A stretch of 64,000 nt of DNA from Yponomeuta sedellus (Eukaryota > Arthropoda > Insecta > Lepidoptera > Yponomeutidae), in contig OW203723.1 in the NCBI GenBank assembly GCA_934045075.1, positions 19,948,035 through 20,012,034 of the forward strand, read 5' to 3'. Positions 20,935-30,974 of the stretch are shown one piece after another. The position numbers and the translations under genes were made by a program. The first letter of the stretch is position 1; every line of letters starts with the position of its first letter. The notes under the pieces are model-generated. The model ran no database searches, had not been told where the DNA came from, and worked only from the letters and a program-made list of their open reading frames with translations.

Positions 20935-21293
20935 GCGCTCGTGGCCTAGTCGAACCGAGTGATTGGAATCCATCATTTGGTTAAGCAACAATAGGCGGGG
21001 TCAATTGCAGGATGGGTGACCGTCCTGTGACTACCGCTAGTGGCATTTTTCCTAGCGCTTTCGTGCTTCGCAAGGCACGCTAAGCCGTTGGTGCCGGCTG
21101 TCATGTAATGGCTCATGAAGCCATGTCAGAGGCCTCATGGGCGGCTTGATAACTTCTGACAGTAAGACCCGCCACTGTCTTACAACCTTCCACCAACCTG
21201 GATGTGGCCCCTATGGTGGAGTATGGCCTAACCTTCCTGCGATGCAGGAAGAGACCCGTGCCCCAGCAGTGGGGACAAAAGGGTTGATATTGT
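20935..21293 (+). mobile_element. 5S rRNA-derived SINE, full-length reference copy
   Basis: The head (about 20935-21040) is a diverged 5S rRNA. The 5S internal promoter blocks are visible as gttaagcaac (box A region) and ggatgggtgaccgt (box C), at the correct spacing. The body contains cttcgcaaggcacgctaagc, ggcggcttgataacttctg and gcgatgcaggaagagaccc. It ends ccccagcagtgggga ... gggttgatatt, a LINE-like 3' tail. An 11-bp duplication aattaaaacca flanks it (20924-20934, 21294-21304), fixing a 359-bp unit. SINEs of this type are transcribed by RNA polymerase III from the internal 5S promoter and need a LINE partner. Confidence 0.85.
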
Positions 21294-21695
21294 AATTAAA
21301 ACCAAACTGCGGACGTATGGCATTCGATCTGTAAGATGTCAAGAGGCCCGGAGCAGTAAAATGTCGTTTCAACAGTATCTGTAATAATGGTCCAAGAGGC
21401 ATTTCCCCGTCAATTAAGCTTCAACCTTGAAGCATTGGTCGTGCTATTAATTTATGTACGAGAATATCCGCTTGCCGTGGTCCGGTTATACTCTTGTTCC
21501 TACTTGTAATTAGGCGGTTGGCCGTTGGTGAAAATCCGCATTGAGATAGAAAGGATGTATGTTTCTATAGCAGGAACCATCGATCGTGTATTATGGGACG
21601 CTAGCGCTAACAATGAACAAATAGATCATATAATTTTTACAGGTTTTTGCAAACAGAGTCAGTACAATATTTTTTTTCATCGAACTATTATCACT

Positions 21696-22160
21696 TTTAA
21701 AACTGTTTTTATACGGATTTATGCTCGTTTATTACATTTTTACAATTTCCGGACGTGTCGGCACTTTTTCAGGTGCCGTGTTTTCAGAAGTGTGACTGTA
21801 GAGTAAAAATTTTAATTTCAATTAATAATCAGTATTTTTAAGTTCATGTAAAATAATTTGTTTATAAATTTAATTTTAACTTCAATTGCTAATAATGAAT
21901 ATTGTTGACTTTATTTTAAATAATTGGTTTGGCTATTTTGGAACGTAACTTCATAATTAAGTTTTGTAATTTTTGCCGAGGGTAGTAAACTAACCGTTAA
22001 TGCTTTCTAAAAGACGCCTGTCACCTCAGTCATCCGAGACCACGGCACCTGAAAAAGTGCCGAAACGTCGGAATATTGTAAAAATGTAATAAACGAGCTT
22101 AAATCCGCATAAAAAAGTTTTAATTATGTCTAGTGCTCGTGTTAATCTTAGAACATACTA
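21696..22160 (+). mobile_element. internally deleted Penelope-like element with 10-bp target duplication
   Basis: The ends are inverted copies of each other (aaactgtttttatacgga at the left, its complement near 22110). In between is the 3' UTR also seen after the GIY-YIG fragment at 20103-20262. A direct repeat tattatcact flanks it (21686-21695 and 22161-22170). No coding sequence remains. The unit therefore moved or was copied as a compact ~465-bp element. Confidence 0.75.
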
Positions 22161-22531
22161 TATTATCACTATTAACATGATTGACAGATTGTATAAAGAC
22201 TTTTTGCAAAAACTGGTGAAAGTTCATTAGGGTCGCCGGGTCTTCCTTGTTAATCGGCGAGTTCATCGACTTTGCGCTGTGTATAGAATTGTCATAGAAA
22301 ACAATGAATCGTAGTTCTATGAAATCCGCTACAGCTGACAACGATGGTGCTCAGAATATGGCATATTGGTCTGGAATCTGGCTCGGTTGCACCACTGCGC
22401 AAATCATTGACGTTCCGGTCACAGTTGTCAGGCTCCGGAGCGCTGCGTACGCGCAAGCTTTGCGACACATCGATACAATAGCTCACATGTGCACAATGAG
22501 ATGGTACACTTGCCGTCATGGAAATTGGCCC

Positions 22532-22748
22532 ACTTCTCTCATTGCTGTCTACCCATTATCTGTAGTCAAAAGAAACTTTTCTCATTTCTGTCAACCCGAT
22601 ATTTATAGTCAACAGCAACTTTTCTCATTTCTGTTAACCCATTATTCATAGTCTATAGCCACTTCTCTCATTGCTGTAAACACGTTATTATAGTCAATAG
22701 CAACTTTTTTCACTTCTGTGAATCTATTATTTGCGGTCCACAGCACCT
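22532..22748 (+). repeat. 43-bp minisatellite, about five units
   Basis: Units starting acttctctcattgctgt / acttttctcatttctgt begin at 22532, 22575, 22618, 22661 and 22703, with a decayed start at 22745, giving periods of 43, 43, 43, 42 and 42. Neighbouring units differ by several substitutions. Confidence 0.8.
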
Positions 22749-22937
22749 TTAAATAAGTTATAACTAATTATCAGTAATTTAAATAGTGCAAATCAATGTA
22801 ATAGTGTTTACAAAAACTCGTAAAGGCACAAAGATATTACACAGTTGAAAATTATTTCATTGCTTCAATAGCATTAAGACGTCGGGCGATATTACACCGT
22901 TCAATTGGGGTTCAATATTGCTTTCAATTTAATTGCT

Positions 22938-24153
22938 TGTTGTTGGCACTTTAAGGAGGAGTCGCGGCGCTATGACGAGGTGCTCAAGGATCTTTTAGAA
23001 GGAGTCCTAAATGTCAGCTTGTCCGATGACCAATTCACCCAGGCGGCGCTCCCGGTAAGGCACGGTGGGCTCGGTATTCGCCGTTTGGAGAACGCGCAGT
23101 TGCCGGCATTTTTGGCTTCGTCGCATGGGGTGTTACAGCTTGTCACTCGCATTTTGCAAGTACATGGTGACGGGTTTAGTATTCCTCATGCGGCGGAGGC
23201 TTTACTGTTATGGCAAGCTGCGTGCCGGAGCAGCCTATAGGCCAGCGCGCTTGGGATGAAGAGTTGTGCAGGGTAACTCTGGAGATGCTGCTGGATCGTG
23301 GTACCGGTGCTGAACAAGCACGCTTGCGGGGGGTTTCCCAGCCAGAGTCTGGTTTATGGTTGCACGCGTTGCCATCGCCGCAGTTGGGCACGTTGTTAGA
23401 TGACACCTCTTTGCGCGTGGCGGTGGCACTTCGCCTTGGGTGTTCCGTTTGTGAGCCGCACTTCTGTGTTTGTGGGGTGGAAGTGGATCGCCAGGGTCAT
23501 CACGGGCTCCATTGCGTGCGGAGTGTGGGTAGACTCTCGCGGCACCACGCGATAAATTATATTGTCCGGAGAGCGCTGGTTTCGGCTGACGTACCTGCGG
23601 TTCTTGAGCCACCGGGGTTGTGTCGCAGTGAAGGTAAGCGTCCGGACGGTCTCACCTTGGTGCCGTGGGAGAAGGGCCGAAGCCTCTTGTGGGACGCTAC
23701 GTGCGTTTGCACCTTTGCGCCTTCCCATTTGGATTTCACTGCTGCGACTGCGGGTGCTGCTGCTGAAACAGCAGCAAAATTAAAAAAACGGAAGTGTAGC
23801 CAGCTTATGCGTCACTATTTGTTCGTCCCACTGGCCGTGGAAACAATGGGGGTATGGAGGGATGAGGAAAAATTTTTTATTCGGGAGATCGGTCGGCGCC
23901 TGAAGAGTCGGGGGTATGACGTTCGTTCCGGGGCATACCTGATGCCAAGGATCTCCCTGGCAGTGCAACGAGGTAATGTTGCTAGCGTCATGGGAACTTT
24001 TGGGTCGGGTGTGTCCCGGGGCGGTATTTTTGATTAATTAAGTTTGATTTTTTAATTATTTTTTATTTTATTGTTTATTGTGACAGTTTTTATGAAGAAG
24101 CTTTGTGCGAATTTTCAGACTATGTAATGCCTCTTATTAATTAATGAATAAAG
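22938..24153 (+). mobile_element. 5'-truncated LINE with restriction-like endonuclease (R2-type architecture), with target duplication
   Basis: The insertion is bounded by an 11-bp direct repeat (atttaattgct, 22927-22937 and 24154-24164) and ends in an AT-rich tail with aataaag. Its reading frame (about 22950-24037) starts in the region after the reverse transcriptase, with ALPVRHGGLGIRRLE. It continues through a Cys/His cluster (CSVCEPHFC, GHHGLHC), then RH and RPDG followed 15 residues later by WDAT. A CCHC-like knuckle followed by K/R-PD-X(12-15)-D is the signature of the restriction-like endonuclease of R2/R4/NeSL-type LINEs. The clade is not assigned. One frameshift near 23215-23235 splits the frame. 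The reverse transcriptase is missing, so the copy is dead, but the target duplication is intact and it may be fairly young. Confidence 0.7.
22950..24037 (+). pseudogene. C-terminal ORF fragment of the endonuclease-type LINE, one frameshift
   Basis: The first frame reaches a stop at 23240. The homologous continuation is in another frame (23210-24037, 275 codons), so a single 1-nt indel near 23215-23235 explains the break. In order, the fragment contains a post-RT segment (LPVRHGGLGI), a linker, the zinc-knuckle-like cluster, an endonuclease core (RPDG ... WDAT) and a basic tail ending VMGTFGSGVSRGG. Codons are more GC-rich than the surroundings, as expected for a mobile element. Function is inferred from motif order only. 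Confidence 0.65.
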
Positions 24154-24945
24154 ATTTAATTGCTACAATCTCTAAATACATTTCAATGTTATTGCCTAAT
24201 TTAATTAAAAACTATGATTTGACGAACGTCTACAATGCGATTGACGCATGACTACTATGCAGATAGGTCATTCAATGTTCAATGTAAAATTCTTTTCAAT
24301 GGCATTGCTTCAATGTGATTGAATCGTGTAATTTGCTTTGAGCGTTACCAAATGTAGAGTAAATAATTAAAGATAAATACAAAAAAAGTTATAAGTTTCT
24401 GAGTCACTACAAATTAATAAACATCTTGTAAATATATATTTTACAATATAAATAAAGCATCAGTGTAAGCATGCGTTGTAACCTTTGACAAGAGCAAGTG
24501 ACCTTCAAAATAAAAAAAAAAAAATCGTGTCTTAACATCATAATTGTATTGCATCAATACCCTAATACAAAGACTCTAGGTTCTGTCACTAACTATTCAT
24601 GTAAAAGTTAAGAGAAGAATATTTTAATTTAAAAGTAGGTAATAAGGTTTGCAGTTTCTACATATAAAATTAACTTTTAATTAAATTTCCAGTAAACATT
24701 CAAATGCTCCAAACTTACAGGCGTACTTATACAAAAAATATCCACTATAACATTCTTAAAGCGAAGTCAAAGTCGGCTTATGAGAGGAATTCCTGTTTTA
24801 AGCCGGGTTTAATTCCGTCTTAAAAATGTTTAGATAAATATTGTATGTGCTTGTTTTCCGTGTCTGTTTTGTTACTTAGTTTTAAGTGAAAAAGTGTAAA
24901 ATTATGGTTTGTGAAAGACATAAATTTTTATATTTGTAATTTCAG

Positions 24946-25000
24946 TGCTGTGCCGTTTTCCTCGCCGCGCAGTGTAAATGGAGTCGGCAAAGACTAACGA
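24946..25000 (+). other. weak candidate host exon
   Basis: tttgtaatttcag precedes 24946 (acceptor-like). An ATG at 24978 opens MESAKTN, and gtgagc at 25001 could be a donor. The local base composition is GC-richer than the flanks. No domain or second exon is available, so chance is the default explanation. Confidence 0.15.
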
Positions 25001-25313
25001 GTGAGCGAGCCGCGACAATGGCGTCTATAATATCTAGAAATTCGCTGCGGTTACCCAATAACCACTTTATTTGTGAATTCGTCTGCGTAATCCATTGTAC
25101 GGGGATTCAATACCCCATGTGCTGAGTCTGGTGAGCTACTAAGTAATGGTGCTGCCTAAAGTTGGGAGGTCTCTAGGTGATACACATATCTTTATAGGAG
25201 CCAAACCTGGTCAGACTCTTCCGACAAAAAATCAAGTAATCCGGATTCAAATGAATAATGATACAAATTTAATTTGTTTAGGGTATTTTTTCAATTTGCA
25301 TCTTACCAGCTGG

Positions 25314-25363
25314 CACAGTACTAACTAAAAGCTATATATTTTTAGCTTTTAGTTAGTACTGTG
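25314..25363. repeat. 21-bp perfect inverted repeat, 8-bp loop
   Basis: cacagtactaactaaaagc(ta) at 25314-25334 and its exact complement at 25343-25363; complementarity continues imperfectly for ~4 bp outward. Confidence 0.8.
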
Positions 25364-25384
25364 CTAGCTAGATATTGATGAGAT

Positions 25385-25475
25385 TGCCACTTGCCACGAC
25401 ACTGCCAGATCACTTCCGCTTCTTCGACGTTCATTAGTCGTATTCCCTGCATGGACACACGCCGGTGTCTATTTG
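25385..25475 (-). mobile_element. same LINE, 3' fragment
   Basis: gccacttgccacgacactgc, cttcttcgacgttcattagt, gcatggacacacgccggtgt match 30080-30155 in the same orientation. Confidence 0.5.
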
Positions 25476-25494
25476 TTCAAAGTAAATCCTGATG

Positions 25495-26054
25495 GATTGG
25501 AATCAATCACTTGAGTTAAGCAACAACAGGTGCGGTCAGGTGCAGGATGGGTGACCGTCCCGTGGCTACCGCTAGTGGTATTTTTCCGAGCGCTTCCGTG
25601 CTTCGCAAGGCACCTTAAGCCGTTGGTGTCGGCTGTCTTGTAATGATAGTGACGACCTCTGTGGCGTAGCGGTAGCGCGTCTGCCTACCATGCAAGAGGT
25701 CCCGGGTTCGAATCCCGGCTGGAAACAAAAAAAAAAGTCCAGGTCTTGGATGTTTACATGTTTGTGATGTCGTTGTTTCTGGTTCCCACGACACAGGGTA
25801 TCCTAGTGTGGGGCCAGAAGCAATGTATGTGCCTGTATGTAAATGTTATGTTAAAATGTTATGTTATGTTAGTCGTTAAGCCATGTCAGAGGCCTGATAT
25901 GCGGCTTGATAACTTCTGACAGTAAGGCCCGCCACTGTCTTACAATCCTCCACCGACCCGGTGTTGGCCCCCGTGGTGCAGTATGGCCTAACCTTTCTGC
26001 GATGCAGGAAGAGAACCATGCCCCAGCAGTGGGGACATACAAGAGTTGATATTG
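25495..26054 (+). mobile_element. 5S-derived SINE interrupted by a tRNA-Gly-like SINE
   Basis: The first part, 25495-25650, has an excellent 5S head (gagttaagcaacaacaggtg, ggatgggtgaccgtcccg). The second part, 25874-26054, runs to aagagttgatattg. The insertion at 25651-25865 splits it. The extreme 5' end is truncated. Confidence 0.75.
25651..25865 (+). mobile_element. tRNA-Gly-like SINE (family D), full length
   Basis: The head gacctctgtggcgtagcggt ... cccgggttcgaatcccggct resembles tRNA-Gly. The body has cttggatgtttacatgtttg and cacgacacagggtatcctag, and it ends in atgttatgtt repeats. It is inserted into a 5S-SINE, with atgatagt / atgttagt at the borders (25643-25650, 25866-25873). Confidence 0.75.
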
Positions 26055-26061
26055 AATGTCC

Positions 26062-26175
26062 CCCTGGAACTTTCGTGAGGTCACAAACATGGAAATACAC
26101 GCAGGCTGAAGCCATTAAATTTCTACTGATATGCGGCGGACCCTAGTAGGAATCGAATCAACGACTTCAGGTTTT
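26062..26175 (-). mobile_element. family D2 SINE fragment
   Basis: acaaacatggaaatacacgc, aggctgaagcc, ggaccctagtaggaatcgaa; it directly follows a 5S-SINE. Confidence 0.5.
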
Positions 26176-26384
26176 GCTAAAATATGACCTTGTCTTTAAA
26201 TCGAGACTCGAAAGTGCATTTAACACTAGATCGGAATTTGACATTTCCTTGTTACATATGACCTTTTGCATCCGGCATATCTTAGATTCCTTACAGAATG
26301 GGCCAATTTCATGCTGGATTCTTTATATGATATAAATTTAAGATCTTTTATTTTATTTATTATATTAATATTATTTTAAAACCC

Positions 26385-26835
26385 TATTTAAAGCCTAAAA
26401 ATTCCACCCATGCCGGGACTCGAACCTCTGGCTTACCGTACCAGCGCTTGCTCGCCAATGGGCGACTCACCGGCACCAGTGAAATTTCTAACCTCTTTAA
26501 AATATTCTCTGTATTACGTACAGGCAGCGAGCGGTGGTAGCGGAGCGGTGTAGAACGCCGGCTTCTCAATCGGGAGGTCGTGGGTTCGAACCCCGGCATG
26601 TACCAATGACTTTGTTTTCTAAGTTATGTACATTTGTGAAATTATAGTAGCAATACTACTCGCTGGCGGTGAAGGAACACATCGTAAGGAAACCCTAGTG
26701 TCTGAGGTGTTAACGTACCTCAGCGCTTGCTACGTACAATGGCCCAACTATGAGGCTAAGTGCGGAAATCTCAGGTCTAACTAACTGACTATCTATGTAC
26801 AGGCAGCGACATTTGGCTGAAGTAATTTGCATTGA
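26385..26835 (-). mobile_element. tRNA-headed SINE family A, split by a family C SINE
   Basis: Minus-strand body at 26385-26530 (complement of gggttcgagtcccggcatgg; tRNA part internally deleted) continues at 26797-26835 (gtacaggcagcgacatttgg). The insertion between them is bounded by gtacaggcagcga on both sides. Confidence 0.75.
26531..26796 (+). mobile_element. tRNA-headed SINE, family C, full length with 13-bp duplication
   Basis: It starts gcggtggtagcggagcggtg; box B is gggttcgaaccccggcatg. The body has taagttatgtacatttgtg, actactcgctggcggtgaag and ctgaggtgttaacgtacctc, and ends ctaactaactgactatcta. The gtacaggcagcga duplication (26518-26530, 26797-26809) proves insertion into an older family A SINE. 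Confidence 0.85.
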
Positions 26836-26929
26836 AAATACGAAGGATTTTAATGAAACTTTACAACAATATAATAAACGAAAAAATGTAATTATGTCTA
26901 CAGTACTAAAAACTATTAAACTACTAAAA

Positions 26930-26977
26930 ACGGATTTAATTATGTCTACTGCTCGTGTTAACCTTAGAAAATACTTT
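26930..26977 (+). mobile_element. short Penelope-like end fragment
   Basis: The stretch cggatttaattatgtct ... tcgtgttaaccttagaaaa matches the right end of the copies at 21696 and 36670. Only ~48 bp remain. Confidence 0.55.
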
Positions 26978-27169
26978 ACATTAATATAGTTTTTACTTCT
27001 GAATAAAACATAAGCGGATACTGGACATTCATGAGGATACTGGGTGGATTTTCATGCATTTTCATCCAAAATAAGGGCGATAAGTGTCAAGTAAGTAGGA
27101 AAAAATCTACCATCTGCGAGCTACTCTGGCGTGCGCTGCCAAAACTGCGCTGCCGAAACCTTTTGTACG

Positions 27170-27233
27170 CCACGCTAATACAAGCTACTCGAAATACTAA
27201 TCCTGCGCAGACGAAGTCGCGGACACCAGCTAG
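27170..27233 (+). mobile_element. Helitron-like 3' end
   Basis: gcgcagacgaagtcgcggac ... cagCTAG|T is a common lepidopteran Helitron terminus. The left border was not found. Confidence 0.5.
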
Positions 27234-27248
27234 TAGTTTATATTGTCT

Positions 27249-27568
27249 GAGTGCTTAGTGCGAGTTTTTTAACTACTCGATCGCGTTAACGTAAACTCGT
27301 ATTTCTATGGCATCGAGGAAGCGCCACCTAGCGACAAGTATGGAAATTAAAATTGCTGAGTGCGAGTTGTAATGGTTTACGTTGAGAAGTGAACACGTTT
27401 ACCAGCCAAAACACGAATAAACGCGAGTGCGAGTTGTACTAGGACAGCGTTTTGCCAGTTCGAACAGTTAACTTACTTATACTCAATGCTCGATTAACGC
27501 GGTAGTAAAGTTATTCGATTGGATCTGTCAAACTCGCACTAAGCACTCTGAGTGCTTAGTGCGAGTTT
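27249..27568 (+). mobile_element. TIR MITE, one copy plus adjoining arm
   Basis: gagtgcttagtgcgagttt at the left and aaactcgcactaagcactc ending at 27548; a further arm in original orientation follows after one base (27550-27568). It forms a perfect local palindrome at the junction. Confidence 0.6.
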
Positions 27569-27574
27569 GAATGA

Positions 27575-27644
27575 GTAAAGTGTTATGTTCTACATAGTAT
27601 AACAGGATACCATACAAATCATACGCGTACGAAGTCACAGCTAG
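27575..27644 (+). mobile_element. Helitron-like 3' end
   Basis: accatacaaatcatacgcgt, acgaagtcacagCTAG|T; a second, diverged terminus. The left border is unknown. Confidence 0.4.
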
Positions 27645-28252
27645 TATAATTATTATCTAGACTGGCAGTTGCATAAACATTGAAATGCAGACAACAGCGG
27701 TGTTTTCTGGTGTGAACACAAGTAATAAAGATGCAATCAGCGTGCTAATTTACCAGCGGCCGTACATGGGATCTGCGGTCTGTGAACGCTGGGCCATTCT
27801 GAAACTGTTCAGGTACAGATAAATATCCCAGCCGCGGGACTTATCATGTAACTCACTGAAATACAGATTGTCATCTCCGATAAATACACTGACCTAGAAA
27901 ACTAAGTGCTACAGTTTTAATTTCGTTTTATCCTAAACTACTCAAAAAATTAAGATTTTTTTCAGCCAGGTCTTAAAAGAAAGTTACCTACTATAAAGAT
28001 TTAATACACAAAATGAAACTCTGTTTCGAGCTCAAGGTCGACATAGGCTGTACATTGTTGGTGAATTTCACGCGGACAACGTATTTCTTTCCAGATCAAT
28101 TGTATTTTTTCTTCTTCTTCAGGCAAAGCCGCTGGCAAATTTAGAGATGCGTGACGATTGTCTCTAAATTGAAAAAAAGCACGTCTTCTTTTAATCTAGC
28201 TTAGATATACACTGAGACCCACAAATATAAACAATTTTGAGTTTGGTATGAA

Positions 28253-28372
28253 TTATATTAATAAATAAACGTATATATGTATATATGTATATATAACTAA
28301 ACATATATGTTTATTTATTAATATAATATGCTCGCGTAGCCGTACGCGACGCGACGCGCGTACGCGAGCACC
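28253..28372. repeat. AT-rich palindrome next to a GC-rich palindrome
   Basis: attaataaataaacgtatat ... atatgtttatttattaat (28255-28325) followed by gctcgcgtagccgtacgcg ... cgcgtacgcgagc (28331-28369). A family A SINE is truncated at its right edge. Confidence 0.6.
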
Positions 28373-28455
28373 CGCGACCTCTGGCTATCCGTACCAGCGC
28401 TCTTTCCAACTGAGCTAATGGGCGACTCACCGGTATCAGTGAAATTTCGAACCTG
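28370..28455 (-). mobile_element. tRNA-headed SINE family A, fragment
   Basis: The minus strand has tagctcagttggaaagagcg and gatagccagaggtcgcggg. It is cut within box B, where it meets the GC-rich palindrome at 28331-28372. Confidence 0.65.
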
Positions 28456-28922
28456 AAAAATGTTTAAATTAAAAGATTATGTGGAGAGGAAGCTAACAAA
28501 GCCAAAAACTCCACTTTTATTCCTACCAGTTCTTTCAAAGCAGTAACGATGGTAGCGTGTCAGTAGATTCCTTCCCTCACCATAGCCTCTTATTCTCCCT
28601 CGCCCGTCACTAGGCATACCTAGTGTACAATAAAATCTAGCTGACACCATCACAGAAATAGAATAACCCACCAGAATTCAGCTGTAGTCTAACCATGAAC
28701 TCATTACCTCCATAAGGCTTAATAGGGGCTGAAAATGGAAACCTCAAATTAGACAAAGGCAAGTCTGGAACCAGCAAGTTTACTGTGTAATTACGCATAA
28801 AGTTTTTCATGTACTTTAAAACCGTTAGTGGAATTATTTGAGCCAAAGACAAAAACTTCGTGCAGCTTAAAAGTGGGGGTAGCAGAAAATAATCAACCAA
28901 GTATTCTAAAATCGATTAAATC

Positions 28923-29105
28923 GTTGGAGTAAACGTGTTCTGGAGTGGAGACCGCGACTCGGCAAACATAGTGTAGGACGCCCTCCGTCCAGGTGGGATG
29001 ATGATCTGCGAAAATCTGCTGGCAGATGCTGGATGCGGCAAGCTGAAGACAGGGCGCTATGGCGTTCATTAGGGGAGGGATATGTCCAGCAGTGGACTAG
29101 TCTGA
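28923..29105 (+). mobile_element. RTE-type LINE 3' fragment
   Basis: The copy covers agtaaacgtgttctggagtg through gggatatgtccagcagtgga and lacks the final (gaa)n. It encodes the same WMRQAEDRALWRSLGEGYV end. The ~165-bp repeat at 29118-29285 follows. Confidence 0.7.
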
Positions 29106-29117
29106 TGTATATAGATT

Positions 29118-29285
29118 TAAGAGGACTTGAGAAAAGATGGTCAGAGTGGAGTTTTTTTCCCTGCTGCCCTTTTCTCCACTACACTACGGCCCGAAGGCAG
29201 CGGCTTTCACTTTCATGTTACATTGTACTTTGACATTCAGTAAATAGAATGTAAATTCTTTACGTTGAAATAAATTGAATTGAAT
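29118..29285 (-). repeat. unclassified dispersed repeat, copy 3
   Basis: It is the reverse complement of the copies at 581 and 17960 (ctgctgcccttttctccact, ggcccgaaggcagcggc, gttgaaataaattgaattg). It follows an RTE fragment and is followed by ccctgaagaagaagaa. Confidence 0.55.
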
Positions 29286-29719
29286 ATATACCCTGAAGAA
29301 GAAGAATCAAAAACGCCAAAAAAACATAATTATACAACAATATTGATGTATCTTTATGTAATCTGTGATTGATATGCAAATCGTGAACTTGCCAAGTTGT
29401 CTTCATGGAATTAGCAGTATTTGGAAAAATACGGACAAAATGTGTGACTTTTAATTTACAGACCAAACCTAACAAGTTTTTAGATTATGTTAAAGAGTTT
29501 TTTTGAAAGAAAATCGATAAACGTGCTTAAGCGACATTTGCTAAATTCCATAGCCGAGCACAGGCATATGAGAGAAAGAGAAAGAAATACATCGCCTTTC
29601 AAGCGAAGGTACAGACTACACTCTTAGTTCTACCTAAAAGCGGGAACAAGTGTCACTTGAAGCACACTATATGATATGATATATTTTTGATTGCACACAA
29701 GCAAAAAAGACTTAAAACA

Positions 29720-29790
29720 TACAAAAGGTGGCCTTACAGCAAACAGCAATTTCTTTCAGACAACCTTGCGAGAGAAAGGTTGCCAAAGGA
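29720..29790 (-). mobile_element. LINE 3'-UTR tail remnant
   Basis: ggtggccttacagcaaacag, caatttctttcagacaacct; inverse orientation, diverged. Confidence 0.4.
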
Positions 29791-30004
29791 GAAAGGGAGA
29801 CGGGGTCTAGAGTCATCCTGCTTTACCTTTGAACTTTCGCCATTCGCCGATAGATTTGTTTCATCAATCTTTCTTCCTTCATCCTCATGTCTAAGCCAGC
29901 GTAGGATTCCTTTCTCAACTTCCTTTTATTGAGTTTACCTTTGTACATTTTAGTTTGAGTGCAATAAAGAATTGTACATTCACTCATTTGAACCTTTTCG
30001 GACT

Positions 30005-30273
30005 TTAGTTCAGTACATACATATACATACATAATCTCACGCCTGTATCCCAGAGGGGTACGCAGAGACAAGGCACTGCCACTTGCCACGATCCTGAGTG
30101 ATCACCTTCGCTTCATCAACGTTCATAAGTCGTTGCATGCACGCACGCCGGTTCCGGGTACTTTTTATCTTTCCCTTTGCTAATACATCCCCTATCTGGT
30201 CGATGTATGTCCGCCTGGGGCGACCCTTACCAACCCTTCCACTCACATTCGCAATATATATTTGTTTCGTCAA
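30005..30273 (-). mobile_element. LINE ORF C-terminal fragment (GRPRRT type)
   Basis: The minus strand encodes [50 protein letters not shown] and [11 protein letters not shown]. This is the end of a LINE endonuclease-reverse transcriptase ORF seen in insects. The 3' end ggatacaggcgtgagattatg follows. A related piece (RMKEERLMKQIY) is at 29845-29935. Confidence 0.65.
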
Positions 30274-30717
30274 TTTATTTATTTAGTTTAGTAACATCAA
30301 ATATTTAATGCTACATCGTACTTGGTATAGATTTCAAACATCACAAGACATGACAATTATGCAAAATACGCGGAAATACTTTTACTAAACAAGTCAGCCC
30401 TATCAGCGCCCTTGTCAAAATATCTCTAATTACACCGTTAGAAATCACGCCTTTGCTATACAAATTTTCACTTTGGACAACTCGTTTTAAGGTTCATTTT
30501 AGAATGGAATGTTGTTGGATGGACTGCATTAGCACTAGATGTTATGACGCAAAGGCCGTTCGCAAGGTAACTGGCTGATATCTACAGGTTTTCTCTGCAT
30601 ATTTACTGTTACCGGTAGACGTTATTGGCGTTCCAAATACTATTTAAGCATAGCAGGAGTCAATTTAGCTAATCGGAAAATACATTATTAATAAATTGAC
30701 ATTGTAATGAAATAATC

Positions 30718-30948
30718 CGTGCTTCGCAAGGCACGCTAAGCCGTTGGTGCCGGCTGTCATATAATGGCAGTCGTTAAGCCATGTCAGAGGCCTTATGGGC
30801 GGCTTGATAACTTCTGACAGTAAGGCCCGCCACTGTCTTACAATCCTCCACCATCCCGGACTTGGCCCCCGTGGTGGAGTATCGTCTAACCGTCCTGCGA
30901 TGCCGCAAGAGACCCGTGCCCCAGCAGTAGGGACATACAAGGGTTGAT
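30718..30948 (+). mobile_element. 5S-derived SINE, head missing
   Basis: It starts in ccgtgcttcgcaaggcacgc and continues to acaagggttgataacg. The 5S part is absent. It lies head-to-tail with an inverted older copy at 30975. Confidence 0.7.
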
Positions 30949-30974
30949 AACGAATGAAATAATCCGCGGTGGGC

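Larger units (their letters stand above)
22891..24332 (+). repeat. possible inverted-repeat element hosting the endonuclease-type LINE
   Basis: attacaccgttcaat (22891) and its counterpart attgaatcgtgtaat (24318-24332) are imperfect inverted ends. Repeated ttcaatg/attgctt motifs lie between them once the LINE at 22938-24153 is removed. Weak. Confidence 0.3.

Noticed and set aside
20990..21040. 5S rRNA gene
   Set aside because: Only the internal promoter part matches; it is followed by a SINE body and flanked by an 11-bp duplication.
22292..22519. Minus-strand 75-codon frame as a conserved protein
   Set aside because: No recognisable domain, no splice context and no second copy here; left unannotated.
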